Positions 50,708 through 63,450 of a stretch of DNA of 64,000 bases are shown one piece after another (the first letter of the stretch is position 1; each line of letters begins with the position of its first letter). Origin of the DNA: Epiperipatus broadwayi (lineage: Eukaryota > Onychophora > Udeonychophora > Euonychophora > Peripatidae); NCBI GenBank assembly GCA_028023455.1, contig JAQFVV010000286.1:1050516-1114515 (forward strand), given 5' to 3'. The notes under the pieces are model-generated. The model was not told the DNA's origin. It saw only the letters and a list, made by a program, of their open reading frames with translations, and did not search any database. The position numbers and the translations under genes are program-made.

Positions 50708-51815
50708 TTACAGAAATCTTTGAAAAATCAAATGTATTGCTGAATTAGTTTATTATTATGTAAGGAGTGAAGCAAGGCCAAAAAAGTTGAAAAAAATAAG
50801 ATATTTTTATGTTAAATAAGTTTCAGTTAAAAAAATTACATATTTTATTATAATTTTTTTTTTATATTTTACGTTTAAATTATTAAATTAACTGCTACAT
50901 TTTCTAATTTCTTATATCATTTTTGCTTAGTTATTAAAAGTGTTTATTACATTATCATTTAATAACGAAATCTCACCTTTTTTCTAGTTTCAAAATTGAA
51001 TAATTTTAAATATGTGAATAGATTTTATACCACATTTATTTTAAGTGAATAATTGATTAAAACTGTTTTTATTTTCTTTTTTAAAAAATAAATCTAAATT
51101 TAATTAATTTTAGAATACTTTTATTGCAATGATTAAACTTCCTATGTGTTAAGAAATCCTGTTTATTTATTGATTTATAGATTTTTTTTAAATATTCATA
51201 TTTACTTAATTATAAAACGAAATTCAAATATGCTTCAGTTATAGTGCAAAAATTTTATTTATTAACTTATGCTAATATATGTATATATGTGAAGAAGGAG
51301 AGTGTATTCATGTAAGTTTATAAATAAAACAGGCAAAACTCACTATACATATTTTCAGTTATATTGCAGTCAGCTAAGGTTTAATTAAATTTAATATATT
51401 GAAAAAATTAAGTTATAATCACTAATATAATTATAATAATTAATTTAATTAAAGTATTAGTAATTATTAGACGCATAAATTAAATAGGTTATCATTTTCA
51501 CTTATCTATTATTCTAACATCTATATAATAATTTTGTGCTTAACACATATAATTTTATAATCACTCTTTCATTTAAACATGTAAATAAAAAAATATTAGC
51601 AAAAACATTCACTAAATATTATAAGACACAATAGAGGATCATAGATTTTTATAACAAAAAATTAATAAATATAATTTTTTATATTTATTTAATGCTGCAT
51701 TTTAAAACTTCATTTTTATATGAGTATTAATATATTTTATATTTTATATCAAGTATTCACTCATTCATTGTGTAAGTGTTAATGTTAAGTTACCAATTTA
51801 AATACAATATATATA
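50708..51815. other. AT-rich stretch, no gene seen
   Basis: No coding motif or clear repeat; homopolymer-rich. Confidence 0.55.
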
Positions 51816-51817
51816 TA

Positions 51818-52045
51818 AATCGATGTCTGTATTTCTTCAAAATGATATATGTAAATTTATAAATAAATATTAGAAAATACAGTATTTAAAAGTTTATAAA
51901 AATATATCTATAATCGTCACTTAGAAGCGCTTTCAACTATCTTTGTAGTTTTTGTCAACAAAAACTACAAAGATAGTTGAAAGTGCTTCTAAGTGACAGT
52001 TATAGATATATTTTTATAAACTTTTAAATACTGTTTTTTCTAATA
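51818..52045. mobile_element. Near-perfect foldback with 85-bp arms
   Basis: 51871-51955 and 51958-52042 are reverse complements with only two bases between and a few mismatches (for example TAATCGTCACTT versus TAACTGTCACTT). The left side 51818-51958 also matches 2513-2665, so a known repeat has been duplicated in inverted form. (AT)n stands at both ends. The mismatches argue for real DNA rather than a snap-back read, but an artefact is possible. Confidence 0.85.
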
Positions 52046-52055
52046 TATATATATA

Positions 52056-55000
52056 ATGCACCCTTCCTTGCTTGCTACAATAAGATTCACTCCGGCTAAC
52101 ATTTTGAAAAAACTTTAGGCTCCCGCCTAAACTACTCCACTTCAAATCACAATTAAATTATCGGCATAATATTCATTGAAACAATACTTTGACTAGTTCA
52201 GAATATATTTCTAACATATTATATCTAATAAAATTAACACCTAAAATAATTTGTCTTATTTAAATAGTAAACTAAGATAATCAAAAAAATACACAACATA
52301 AACACAGAAGGTTCAAATTGAATTCCCAGCTTATGATAACAACTTAAACCACGACTAGCTCTTTATTTACTACTAAAAAATATGATTCCATTAAAATACT
52401 AAAAAAAAAATATGAAAAATTTGCATGAGACAAATCAGCAATGTACACAGTTGTTTAACATTGAGGATGTATCCCAAAAGATACACTCTCAATGGCTAAG
52501 AATATCCCTATTTATTTTAAAAAACAAACTACTTCATAATATTCTCATGTCTCATAACACACATAAAATAAATCCTAACTAAAAATTTATAAAATTTATT
52601 ATAAAAACAATAAAATTATTATCCTTTCAGAAAAATAATATATAAATTTAATATTAACTAAAATTCCTATCCATTATCACTTCATCTAACTCTTATAATT
52701 ATTTAACATCTCAGATTTATCTTCTAATAATAATATTAAACAAATTAATACAAAGTATCCAAATATAATGAAGGATTTTCCATATATTCAACTACTCTCA
52801 CAAAACAACATCGGTCAATTAGAATATTTTCAAGATTCTTCAAATACTGCATCTACTTAACTATTTACTCCTCAATAAACATAAATAATATTATAAATTC
52901 TTATGAAAAATATCATATAAAATATTTTTAATAAACTCTAAAACATTTAATCTCATATTATGCTATAATTTTTTATTTCTTATGTGGCATTTACAGATAA
53001 TATTATATTCTTAATATAATTGCAATATTAAATATTTTAAAATTAGCATTGCATAATCTTCATAATCCTCAGTAATAAGATCTTCTGTAATAACAATAAT
53101 TATAATAATATATTTTTGTTAATCATGTGCAGTAATATAATGATCCAAATAATTTTTGTAAATTATGTGTGTGGATACAAAGATTCAAAAAACACTCAGA
53201 CACATCAAACTCTCAAGACAATATAAATTCCAGAACATTAACAACTTTATTTTTTAACAATACACTTTATTTACAACAATCTAAGTCTATAAATTTTGAA
53301 ATATTTACAAAAATAATAAAAGAAAATTAATTAGATTAAAATATTTACATTAAAAAACACATTGAAAGTAAATAAACATTAAATAGCCTTCACTCTGACT
53401 ATTTGCTGAATAAAATATAATATATGATACATTACAGTAGTAATACTATTATCTTTCACAATTACAACAATGATATTCCATTATCATAATAAAACAATAA
53501 CAAAAATAAATAAAATTTATTTAATTAATGATAATATGCTTCACATTTTTGGAAGGAAATTATGATTATAGTAATGCCTATTAACTATAAAATTTAAATT
53601 TAAATTAGCACTTATTCAAAATTTAACAATACATTCTTTTGAAAAGACTAAGCATATCATTTATATATTAATAAAGTGTTTATCTTTATCTTTCAGATAT
53701 ATTTTAACATTTCAATGTAAATTTAAATAGAAAAAAATATAGTTACTGAAACAACTTTATTCATAACTTTGTAAAACTATTTACTTTTAAAATATTTTAA
53801 AATAATGCTATAACTTTACTTTTCTATAAGTACACTTTTCTTATAGAATATTCAAATTATATTAAAAAATTATATATTGCTTGTACATGCTATATTTATT
53901 CATTTTATAATCTATTACCATGATAGAATTCAGATATAGCATTTCATCACTCCCTCTCAATCAAACAAAATATGCATTAAATATTTGAGTTTAAGGATCT
54001 CTATTATTTATATATCACTAGGAATATTAAATCATTCCTTTTCTTTTTTCTTTATAAACAATAAATAATTAAATAGCATTTGTGATATAATTTTTCTCTC
54101 CACTTACATTCACATACATTGACAACATTCTACAGTTCATTTATTATTCTAATGAACTTTTAAACTACCATTTACAATGTATTATCCAATGACAATTAAT
54201 AGTGATTATAGTAAGGAATATGAATACAATAATAACTCAAATGAATATGATATACTGTGCTTATGGTCACATATTTATCATGTACTCTAAATTACGGTCA
54301 TGGCTTCTACTTGAGCTCTTACTGAACTATGGAAAGAACACAACTTCTCATGTTCTAAATATACAGATCTCTGTTACTTGTATTTAATTCTTAACTCACA
54401 ACAATATGATTCATATATAATATTCCTCCTTAATATCCCTAGCACCCAGGATTTTGTTTACAACTAATTTCCCAGGCCACTATTCTTTATTTTCCACATT
54501 CTGAATGTTTCAACATCACAAAGAAATTTTAACTATGTTATATAAAATAATCTCCAAACTATATTTCTAAAATAAATATCTAATATTAAAGCCAAGAACA
54601 TTCAACAATTGTCTACACAAATGATTTCAATAAAATATCCATTGTTATCACACATTCACATATTTATATTATAATATTAGATAATTCAGAGATCAATGTT
54701 TTCATTTATTGTATCTACACAGATATGGTCTAGAATGATATCTTAGAAACTCACAATTATATTTCAAATATATGCATACTTAAGCATTCATAAAAATTAT
54801 TTAAATACCTTTAGATAACCCATAAGGCATTTTTTATCTTTATATTACATTCATAAAACAATTAATATATTCATAATCATATAAATATGATTCCAAATGG
54901 TTTTAATACTTAAGCAGTATGATAAATGAAACAACATATACATTAAAATATTATTAGGGTGCATAATAATTTATCTTTAATTCCAAAAATTATTGGAATT

Positions 55001-55150
55001 AACTATGGTGATCCACTTATTTTCTTGGTCATCTGAACATAAAATAAGTTATAGATATATTTTTATTTTATCTTTCAAAAAATTAAATTTTCTGATACAT
55101 ATTTTTTTCTTTATTTTTTTAAATAAATTATTTCAATCTTAAAACTATGT
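52056..55150 (+). mobile_element. Large AT-rich non-coding unit L4 (divergent)
   Basis: Begins TGCACCCTTCC after (AT)n. Shares with unit L3, in the same orientation, the covarying hairpin (52459-52494), a TTAACAACTTTA..TTTATTTACAA block at 53240-53275 and a CAGG..CACTATTCTT block at 54450-54490. It is shorter, about 3.1 kb. Near 52310 a GGTTCAAATTGAATTCC string gives a weak B-box-like signal. No coding motif. Its right part meets the perfect inverted repeat at 55159. Confidence 0.45.
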
Positions 55151-55158
55151 TTATATAT

Positions 55159-55377
55159 ATCAAAACTACCCCAAATCTAAAATTAAACCAGACCAGCATA
55201 AAAATAATATTAAAACACAACCTAAGGTTTCACTGCTACAAGCAGACTTCTCAAGTGTAAAGAACTACAAAAAAAACCACACATTATATATACTATTAAA
55301 AACTACAACCTTAGGTTGTGTTTTAATATTATTTTTATGCTGGTCTGGTTTAATTTTAGATTTGGGGTAGTTTTGAT
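55159..55377. repeat. Perfect inverted repeat, 71-bp arms
   Basis: 55159-55229 and 55307-55377 are exact reverse complements around a 77-nt spacer. Arms include CCAGACCAGCATAAAAATAA and AACACAACCTAAGGTT. There is no coding sequence. The identity fits a very recent foldback or an assembly artefact, and the adapter trace 80 nt to the right makes the second serious. Confidence 0.9.
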
Positions 55378-55403
55378 TTTATATTGACTAGTTTAGCTTT
55401 ATG

Positions 55404-55411
55404 CTTGTAAT

Positions 55412-55449
<38 letters not shown>

Positions 55450-55500
55450 CATTACAAGCTCTTCCGATCTCACATATATATATATATATATATATATATT
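55404..55500. repeat. (AT)n hairpin and second (AT)n with adapter between
   Basis: CTTGTAATGTT (55404-55414) and AACATTACAAG (55448-55458) are inverted around (AT)n. The adapter sequence follows, then CACATATATA..., a second (AT)n that leads into unit L5. Confidence 0.85.
55458..55470 (+). other. Illumina adapter remnant (artefact)
   Basis: GCTCTTCCGATCT is the 3' end of the standard Illumina TruSeq adapter. A 13-nt exact match with this GC content is very unlikely by chance in 64 kb of AT-rich DNA. In this orientation a read insert would start at 55471. The join between left and right sides is therefore doubtful. Confidence 0.9.
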
Positions 55501-58500
55501 GTGCCCTTTTCTATAGGTCAGTAATAGTTCATCTCAGTCAATTACTAAAAATTTTAAATTTTAGAATATGTTCTTTTAATATGGTAATCGTATTAGGTTA
55601 ATTATAATATAAAGTACAATTTGAAGCTAAAGCAAATATGTAGTATATAAAATTATAGCGAATCATTTAAAATAGTTATGTAAAGCTTTAAATATTGTTG
55701 CATATGGTTGCAAAAGCTGGCCATATTAAATAACACAGCTATAAATATTTAAAAGTATATTTAATAAATTCGATTTTAATAGTTTAAAACTGATAAGTTA
55801 ATAAATACAGTATTTAAATTTATAATCATATTTAATAGTCAAAATTAATATCGTACATTTTAAAAATAAACTTTAAGATGGTGAGAATTGTATTTCATTC
55901 TATATTTTCTAAATTGTTCTTCCAAATTTTTATAATTATTTTATTTAATATAATAAGTGTATCAATTTTATAAATCTGGGCAGAGAAATAGATTAAAAAT
56001 CGTCTGTCAAAGTTATTGATCATGTGACTTGTATACTACATACTTTCACACACTGCTTGTTTGAATTAATAACAAAGTTTAAAATATTTTAAAAGATTGC
56101 ATTATAGAATTGGATGGAATTATTGCCTAGCATAAAGCAAATATTAAATATTAAGTTAACTATCGTATAACATGTTTAAATGATGTAATAAAGACGAATA
56201 CACTCATAATATAAAAAATTAAATATTTTGTTTAAATAAAACAAGATAAATGGAATATTAAGAATGGAATAGGTTATTAAAAATTATTTTAAAAGTTATT
56301 TTAAATGTTTAAATAATTTTGATAAAGTAATAATTGATCTAAAAGTAGTATTTTAAATAATATTTTTTAGTTATTACGTCATAAACTTTTATTTTAAAGA
56401 TTTAATTCTGTAAAAAACTAAAAATATGTAAATTTGTTCTCAAGCTAAAAGTAAGAATCAACCAATCAAATGAGATATTCTTACAGTCTATAAATATGAA
56501 TTGCATGGGGGATATCAGAGGAGATTAATAATGGATTGAATCCAGAGAAAGATATATTAGTAACTATCGAAGAGATAGTACTTTAAAAATTTTATTTTAG
56601 TCAATTTTTTTTAGTACTTTCTTATAGTTTTATTTGCAGAAACTAATTGATAATATTTAAAAAGTATTTTGCAAAAGAGAGTTTAAAATAAAATATATTT
56701 GGGAACTTCTTGAAAATGATTTTCTAATTTTTAAAAGTTACTTGCCAGGATTATTTTATCTGAAATTTGACCTAAACTTCGCAATGAAAAGATGGATATA
56801 CTGTGGAATGAAATGGATATAAATTCTAATAATATAAAAATGTTTTTGGAATATTTTGATACAGCTTTATTAATGCTTCACTGGAGAACTATTCTAGTGC
56901 ATAAAAATCATAGTATGGACATTATACTGATACAGTGGAAAGTTATTTTCCGTTTAAAAAGGAAAAAATGGAGATGCATTATTATTTAGATAAGCTTATC
57001 CAAGATTTATTTTTTAAAATAGTAATAAGACAATTATATCTTATGAATCGTTCTATATAATATTATATCAAAAGGAGTAAAATGTTATATCCTTTCTGAA
57101 GGTAACATTTTTAAAAAAAAATATTTTCAAGAATTAAAGAAAGAACCCAGGAGAATATGTTACTGAAGCGTTTTGATATTAAAACCTCCAGTCTTAGAAT
57201 TGTTTAAAATGTATTTAGAAAAGATTTGTTTAAAAGTACTTGGAGTTTTTTTTAAAAAGGTGATATATAAAAAAATATCAAATGAAAGTTTAAATTTATT
57301 AAGGATGGAAACTTATATAAAAAAAGTGAACACATAGTTGAATAAAAAATGGATCCATGGAAATATTATCAAAAAAAGTTTACTGAATATTTTTAAAGTT
57401 AAATTAGATGAAGGATGCATCGGATACACTGCAGAGAATATTGGCAGAGAATATTGAAGAAATTTCACAGGATTATTTAATATTATGATTTAATAATTAT
57501 CGTCCTAAATACTAAAACCAAGGATTATTTTCTATAAATTTTACTAAATGGATTAATATTTGTTTTTATTTTTAAACTTTAATGCACTTGGAGGAGAACA
57601 TTTTAAAACTCTAGAGAAAATAATAAACATTTTGGACTTATCAGGAACTATTGTCAAAAAAATATGTAATTATAGTTTTGATTCCTTTTATTTTATTAAC
57701 CTAGTTTAAATCTAAATTTTTTTTATAAGATTAGGAAAACATAAAACATTAATTTGTTGATGATATAAAATTTTATAATGGAATAATATAATAATTTAGA
57801 TAAGAATATATATTAAAATAAAGTGTATGGATGTATATTTCTTTATGTTTGCAATGATCGATATCTAGTGGATGAAAAAGCCTACTGAATATGATGACCA
57901 GATAAAGGTTATTTTAGTAATAATAATGACTATTAATAATTTATAATGTATATTTTTGTTTTCTTTAGATCATCTATGAATCGTAAGAATGGAGTGTAAA
58001 AGTTTTTTTTAATTATATGTAACGCATTTTATACAACATTTTTTGGAAAAACATTATGAGATAGGATTGATTTGAAGATATGCATACAATGATTTTTTTT
58101 TATATTAATGATATAATCGAACATAATATAAAATAATTATGTGATTCTTTTAAAATTTTCATGTTAGGCTATTCAAATATTGTCTGATTAGATTATATAT
58201 GATTAAGCATACAGAATGATGAAGTGGACAAACTTTTCTTGTGGAACAGTGAAATTGTTTTAAAATTATCAGTGAATTTTATTTATTGTTTTGTAAATGC
58301 AGATAGTTATTTATCGATGTAAGATGTGGAAAATCTGGAGAAATAATGTTGAGATAGTGGCTTGGAAGTACTTAGTGAACAGGAAACCAAGATGATGCTT
58401 TTAAGAAATAGGATATGATAAGGAATAGAAATAATATTTAGTCTTTATGTGGGTATCAGCATAGTTAACAAAGCCCTATGACTGGTACACATTTTATTTG

Positions 58501-60540
58501 GACAGTGTTTTATATTTCTTTAAATATTTGATGTTCTAATAAAGCTGAAGAAATAGCTTTAACATTGTTCATGTATTAGAGGTTATTAGTCAGGTAAAGA
58601 TCATACCTCTTTCTTGTAATGCACTGTGCCATGATTTTTGAGATATGTTATGAGTGATACTCTAGTTTTCTTCCTTAAATCCTATACATCTGTTTTGCTA
58701 TCTTTATTTCATGTAACTGCATCGTTTAGTAAGATATTTTGAAAAGAAATGGTAAATAATTTAGAACTTAGGTTATGCTATCGTTTTGTATAAGATTGGT
58801 TTATTTGCTTAGAAGGAATAGAATTTTATAACTTAAAATTGAAGGTCCAATATATCCTAAGGAAGAGAAAAAATCGTAGAATATATTTTTTGAATTTATT
58901 TCGGAAATGAAATATAAATTTTGGAATAGAGTATCTAAACAAGATGTTTTCTTTGAAATGTTAATTATTTTAAATGCTTTATTATTATTATTTTTTTTAA
59001 GAGAAAAATAAGTATTGCATATTTTTAAAATACAATAATATACAATAAATGTAGGGAATATGCATAGTATATTTTTTTTGTTTATTGAATAAGAGGAATA
59101 TATTGACTATTACACTTATATCATACTAAAGTAAGGCTAAATAAGAATATAGTATGATTAGTAAACATTGTGTGATAAAACACTAAAATCTAGTACTGAA
59201 TTTTGGATGAATATTTTATGTAACATCTTTGAGTTTGCAAGATGAAATTTTTTATATTTTTGAGAAATCCATACTCATTATAAAGTTAATTTTGTTTTCT
59301 GTAGAATGTTTTCCTATGAATGTTTTTTTTTTTAAAAAAATAAGATAGTTTAATAATATTAAGGATGAAATATTTTGCTAATAAGTAAATATATTTATAA
59401 TAAGTTAACCATAATGAGAAACCAAATGGTAACTTTTTTTTTATTTTGTCTTAAGTATAAATAAAGATATAACTAAACTATAAACTATTTTTATATAACT
59501 TAGTAGATAAAAATGTAAGATTAAAATAAGGATATCCATTGTAAATAGTGTACATAAATTGTTTATTTTATTTGTTGTTGTTAATAAACTTTGTTAAAAT
59601 TTGTTTTTCAAAATTTTTGTGTCTGGATTGTTTATTTCTCCACTTCACTGCATGAAATTACGATATATTCATAACATTATTGAAACAAATATATAATTTT
59701 GCACAAAAAGATAAATAGAGAGTTATATTTAAGAATTTAAATATTTTATTGGTATTCTTTTAATTAAATGATCATAATTTTATATTATTTTATTGGTCAT
59801 AAATCAGTTATCACAATAGTATATTGAATTATATGCTATCAGTTGCCACACATTCTTTGTCTATCAGATTATCATATGTTACCACGTATTTATTATATCA
59901 TTACATGAAGATAAAAGATTATATAAAATTATTGTATTATTTTATTATGGTAATAAAATTATAATAAAAGAAAAGATATCCAGTAGTAGTTAAACAATGA
60001 AGAATATTATTATTATTATTATTATTTATTATTATTAGTTTCAGTGTAGTAGATTATGACATAAAATCCCTTCTCATATTTTACTACCGTATTTTTCAAA
60101 TTAACTTAGAATAAACTTTATGAACCTGAGATTATTTTATTTGAGGTAGATTATTACGAATAGAAGATTAAGATGTAATTATTAGTTTAATCTTAGTGAG
60201 TAGAAGTTATTAAAGTAGTAAGAATACTATGAGTTTGTTATTTGAAATAGTAATAAGGGGGGGTAGTGTTCTTATGCCATTGAGGTAGTATCCTGTGGGA
60301 TATTGGCTCAATGTAATCTATCTTGTCACCTGTATTTTCACTTCAAGTCTCATGAAAATATTAAATATTTATTTAATTTATTTTTATAAACTGAACCTTA
60401 TTCGTATTTTAAATTTGAGCTAGTGAAACATTTTAATTTTAATGCTGAATATTTTATTTATTAATTATTAACTGAGCTAGAACCCGTTTTATTTTATATC
60501 ATATACTATTCTGAAGTGAGGATGCAAGTCAAGGTTAGAA
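55499..60540 (-). mobile_element. Large AT-rich non-coding unit L5, inverted copy of L3
   Basis: Runs from TTGTGCCCTTTTCTATAGG to CAAGGTTAGAA between (AT)n tracts and is the reverse complement of 21511-26580 throughout. Near the right end the match looks above 90% by eye; the middle is more diverged. It contains the conserved hairpin at 60278-60313. No frame has protein motifs. Its left border is at the adapter-marked junction, so the linkage to L4 is uncertain although the unit itself is sound. Confidence 0.62.
60278..60313 (-). other. Conserved hairpin, copy in unit L5
   Basis: CATTGAG/CTCAATG outer stem with TATCC/GGATA inner stem, the counterpart of 21739-21774. The spacer bases between the stems differ while the paired bases are kept. 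Confidence 0.6.
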
Positions 60541-60555
60541 TATATATATATATAT

Positions 60556-62616
60556 TATAACGATCGAAATGATAGTGAAGATCGAATCTAACCGCAAAAA
60601 CAATATCTGCAACTACCAGGGCGCCATCTAGGCATTTGAGCCTAGAAAAATTTATAGAGTAGGCAGATACACGCTGTTAAGATTCCACTTTATTTAAATA
60701 TTCCGACCGAGACACAGAGATAAAAATCTATAAATTTTATATCTTAAATATAAAAGAATAAAAGCCACTGCCAGAAATTAACACATAAAAATATTTATTT
60801 ACGCACATATAAAATAACATTTAAATTTTGAGGAATAAGTTTAACATTTTAGATTTTTTTATATTAACTTTTAATTTTACATTTACATAAATTTCAATGA
60901 GTTTAATATTTTATTTAGATAGTCAAGTATGAATAGACTACATAGATCTGCATTTGAAAAGAAAATATTCTTCCCTGATTTAACCTTAGGCAACAAATTT
61001 CGCAACCAAACTGGCGCCAATCCATCTGATACATTCATGTATTCAATGTAGCATGATACGACAACACAAAATACTATACTGTCAGGAAACGTACATCTGA
61101 ACAATAAGTAGAAATAGAGAAGACATTGACTCTCCACCAACAGGAATGTGACATCTGTTGGCAAGTAGAACAATAAACAAAAAACTCCATAGGAATGGAC
61201 TGCGGTCTTCTGCCAACTTACAAACCCATCCATAGGCAAACAGAGGGTGTGTGGCGTATATCTATAATCCTGCCCGTAGTGGACCTCATACTACATCTAC
61301 TAATTACACAAATATATCCAATCCATTGAACCAATTCAACTACGAAATGAATAACCTAAGATTACCCTCCCTTAAACTATATATAACTTTACAAATCTAT
61401 ACAGCCATTCATGCCCGACATAAATTTAACATTTAAATACGTTCGCACAAATGCATTTTATAAAATTTGTTTTAAAATGTTGAGTACAGATCAGCTGCAC
61501 AGATTCCACGGTCAAAAACATTCCAAATTAAACACAACTGATCAAAATACAAAGTCATCGATAAACGTCACTTGCATAGGGAATATACAAATCCCATTAG
61601 CATTCATCGTAAGATGCTTGCAGTGATATCGTTGACATATATTCTAATCGAATGTGAAAACCACAACATTATCAACCGCTAACGAATCTATGCAATGTCT
61701 ATACCCAACCTTAAATTTCCTCATTTAAAATTTAAACAATAAATATTAATACAAATAAATAATAAATGGAAATGATTTTTTTTATCAAACGCAAACATAT
61801 ATAAAATTACACATTATCAATTGAGTTGACACATAAGTCAGAGAAAAGTTCTTTTTATAAAATTTAAATTAACTTATCAATCTTTTAAAGTTCTTAATTA
61901 ATATTATGATTTTAACAATTGTTCAGTTCTATTGCTTACAGTAGAAGAGTCCCTGTTCCCGTTGGCAATTCCCACGGAGACTTTCCTGGAAGACCGGTCT
62001 GATATTTTGGAGGTAGCATTAGCTGGTTCTGTTCTGGTATCACAGTCTTTGCATTTTTAAAATAAGTGAGTGAGGACGACAAGTGCGTCTTGTCGCTCAA
62101 CTCACCAAAATCAAGTTGGACAAACTGACTGGAACTCAATATTTTTTCTTTTTATAGTCCTTCTATGGATTCCATGAACAAAAACGTCACTGTTCTGTTT
62201 TTTCGTTATGATCCGGGCCTTTATTTGCTTCCATTGGTCAAGCTAAAATCTCTTTCTTCTCTTATCTAACTTTTCATCTGACTTTTTAATTACACAGCTT
62301 TTAGATAATTAATAAACAATCATTTCCATTTACAGATTACAGGAATTAATTAATACCTGTTTTTATTTTAACTTACGTTATTTTTTTATTAAAATATTTT
62401 TATATTTCAATCTTGTATTTTTTTATTAAAAAAAATACGTTCAAATACTTTTTTTTTTGTTTATGAAAAAAATATTTTTAAAGTTTAGCATCTGTGCGAA
62501 TATATATATATGTTTAACAAACATTTTAATTTTAGCGTTTAGTTTTTTCCTTTTATTTGCGAACTTTTAAGTTTTTATTTTAAATTAATGTAACGATATA
62601 TTTATATATCGTTACA
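60556..62616 (-). mobile_element. Solo LTR, copy D
   Basis: The fourth copy of the LTR family, (AT)n on both sides, plus-strand ends TATAACGATCG and ATCGTTACA. The TATA box is at 62148-62156 (minus). It lacks ~20 nt found in A and B near 60707. Its terminal ~150 nt differ from copy B at roughly a dozen places, yet ~170 nt at 60905-61088 look identical to A and B. No partner LTR in the window. Confidence 0.75.
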
Positions 62617-62639
62617 ATATATATATATATAAACTGAAT

Positions 62640-63130
62640 ATTATTTCTAATAGTAAAAAATATTAATACTAAAAAAAATAGAAAAGTAATAAAATGCAAA
62701 GCCATATAAAGGTTTGTTGCTTTCATTTTTCCAGCATCATTGATAAAAATAGGAGAACTCACTCTATTGCTATTAACTACAAAAAAAGGTTGAATAAAAC
62801 ACATATCTTCTTCATCACACTGAACAACTCCATAAAACCCAAAAAATAAATCATTTAAAATCTCTTTGAAATACTGTTCATTCCTACTTGATGAATAGTC
62901 TATCTAAATCCATTTTATTAGCATTTCAATCAGAACAGATATTTCAGAAGAAAAACATTCATTAATATAATTTTTCATATTAGTAATAATTTTTCCCATA
63001 AGTACATTTTTTTTACATATGCTGGTTCAGACTTATAGCAAAACATGGATTTAAAACTAAAAAGTTAAAATTATGTGAGAATGCTATTATCTCATTCCCA
63101 ACATGTTTGCTTAATATAAGTTTCCTAAAT
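62640..63130 (-). pseudogene. Decayed protein-coding segment, unidentified
   Basis: The minus strand gives a chain of protein-like pieces across frames: NEIIAFSHNFNFLVLNPCF, KSEPAYVKKMYLWE, MGKIITNMKNYINECFSSEI then SVLIEMLIKW up to a TAG, SSSRNEQYFKEILNDLFFGF, GVVQCDEEDMCFIQPFF, then after a frameshift VNSNRVSSPIFINDAGKMKA and TNLYMALHFITF. The succession of long pieces on one strand suggests a real but broken gene. I do not recognise the family. It starts right after solo LTR D and its (AT)n, so the LTR may have inserted near or into it. Confidence 0.45.
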
Positions 63131-63169
63131 CAACACCAGTGCATTGAAAAATTATTTGTTACATATGAA

Positions 63170-63450
63170 AATTAATTATTGAAATTTATATTTGTCAGGA
63201 CAACCACTTATATATGGGATCTTCATTGTTTTAAATATGAATTTATACAACTGAACTTTATATTTGCTCAGATAAATACTTATATTTATAATCATTGTTA
63301 TATATGAATTTTAACTACTGAATTTTATCTTCATCTGGACAATAACTTATAATATTGGATATTCATTGTTTTAAAAACAAATTTTAATTAGTGAATTTAT
63401 CTTCTCCAAGCTAAACACTTTTACTGTGTATGATAATTGTTGTTAAAAAA
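63170..63450 (+). repeat. Degenerate tandem repeat, ~65-70-bp unit, about four copies
   Basis: A pattern of TGAA-TTTAT-TTTGTC/CTC-GGACAA/GATAAA-ACTTATAT, then TTCATTGTT-T--ATATGAATTT recurs from ~63176, ~63248, ~63313 and ~63386 with increasing decay. Confidence 0.6.

Noticed and set aside
61251-61436. Plus-strand 61-codon frame shared by LTR copies C and D
   Set aside because: It lies antisense in the LTR and is shared because the DNA is homologous; copies A and B break or shift it and no motif is seen.
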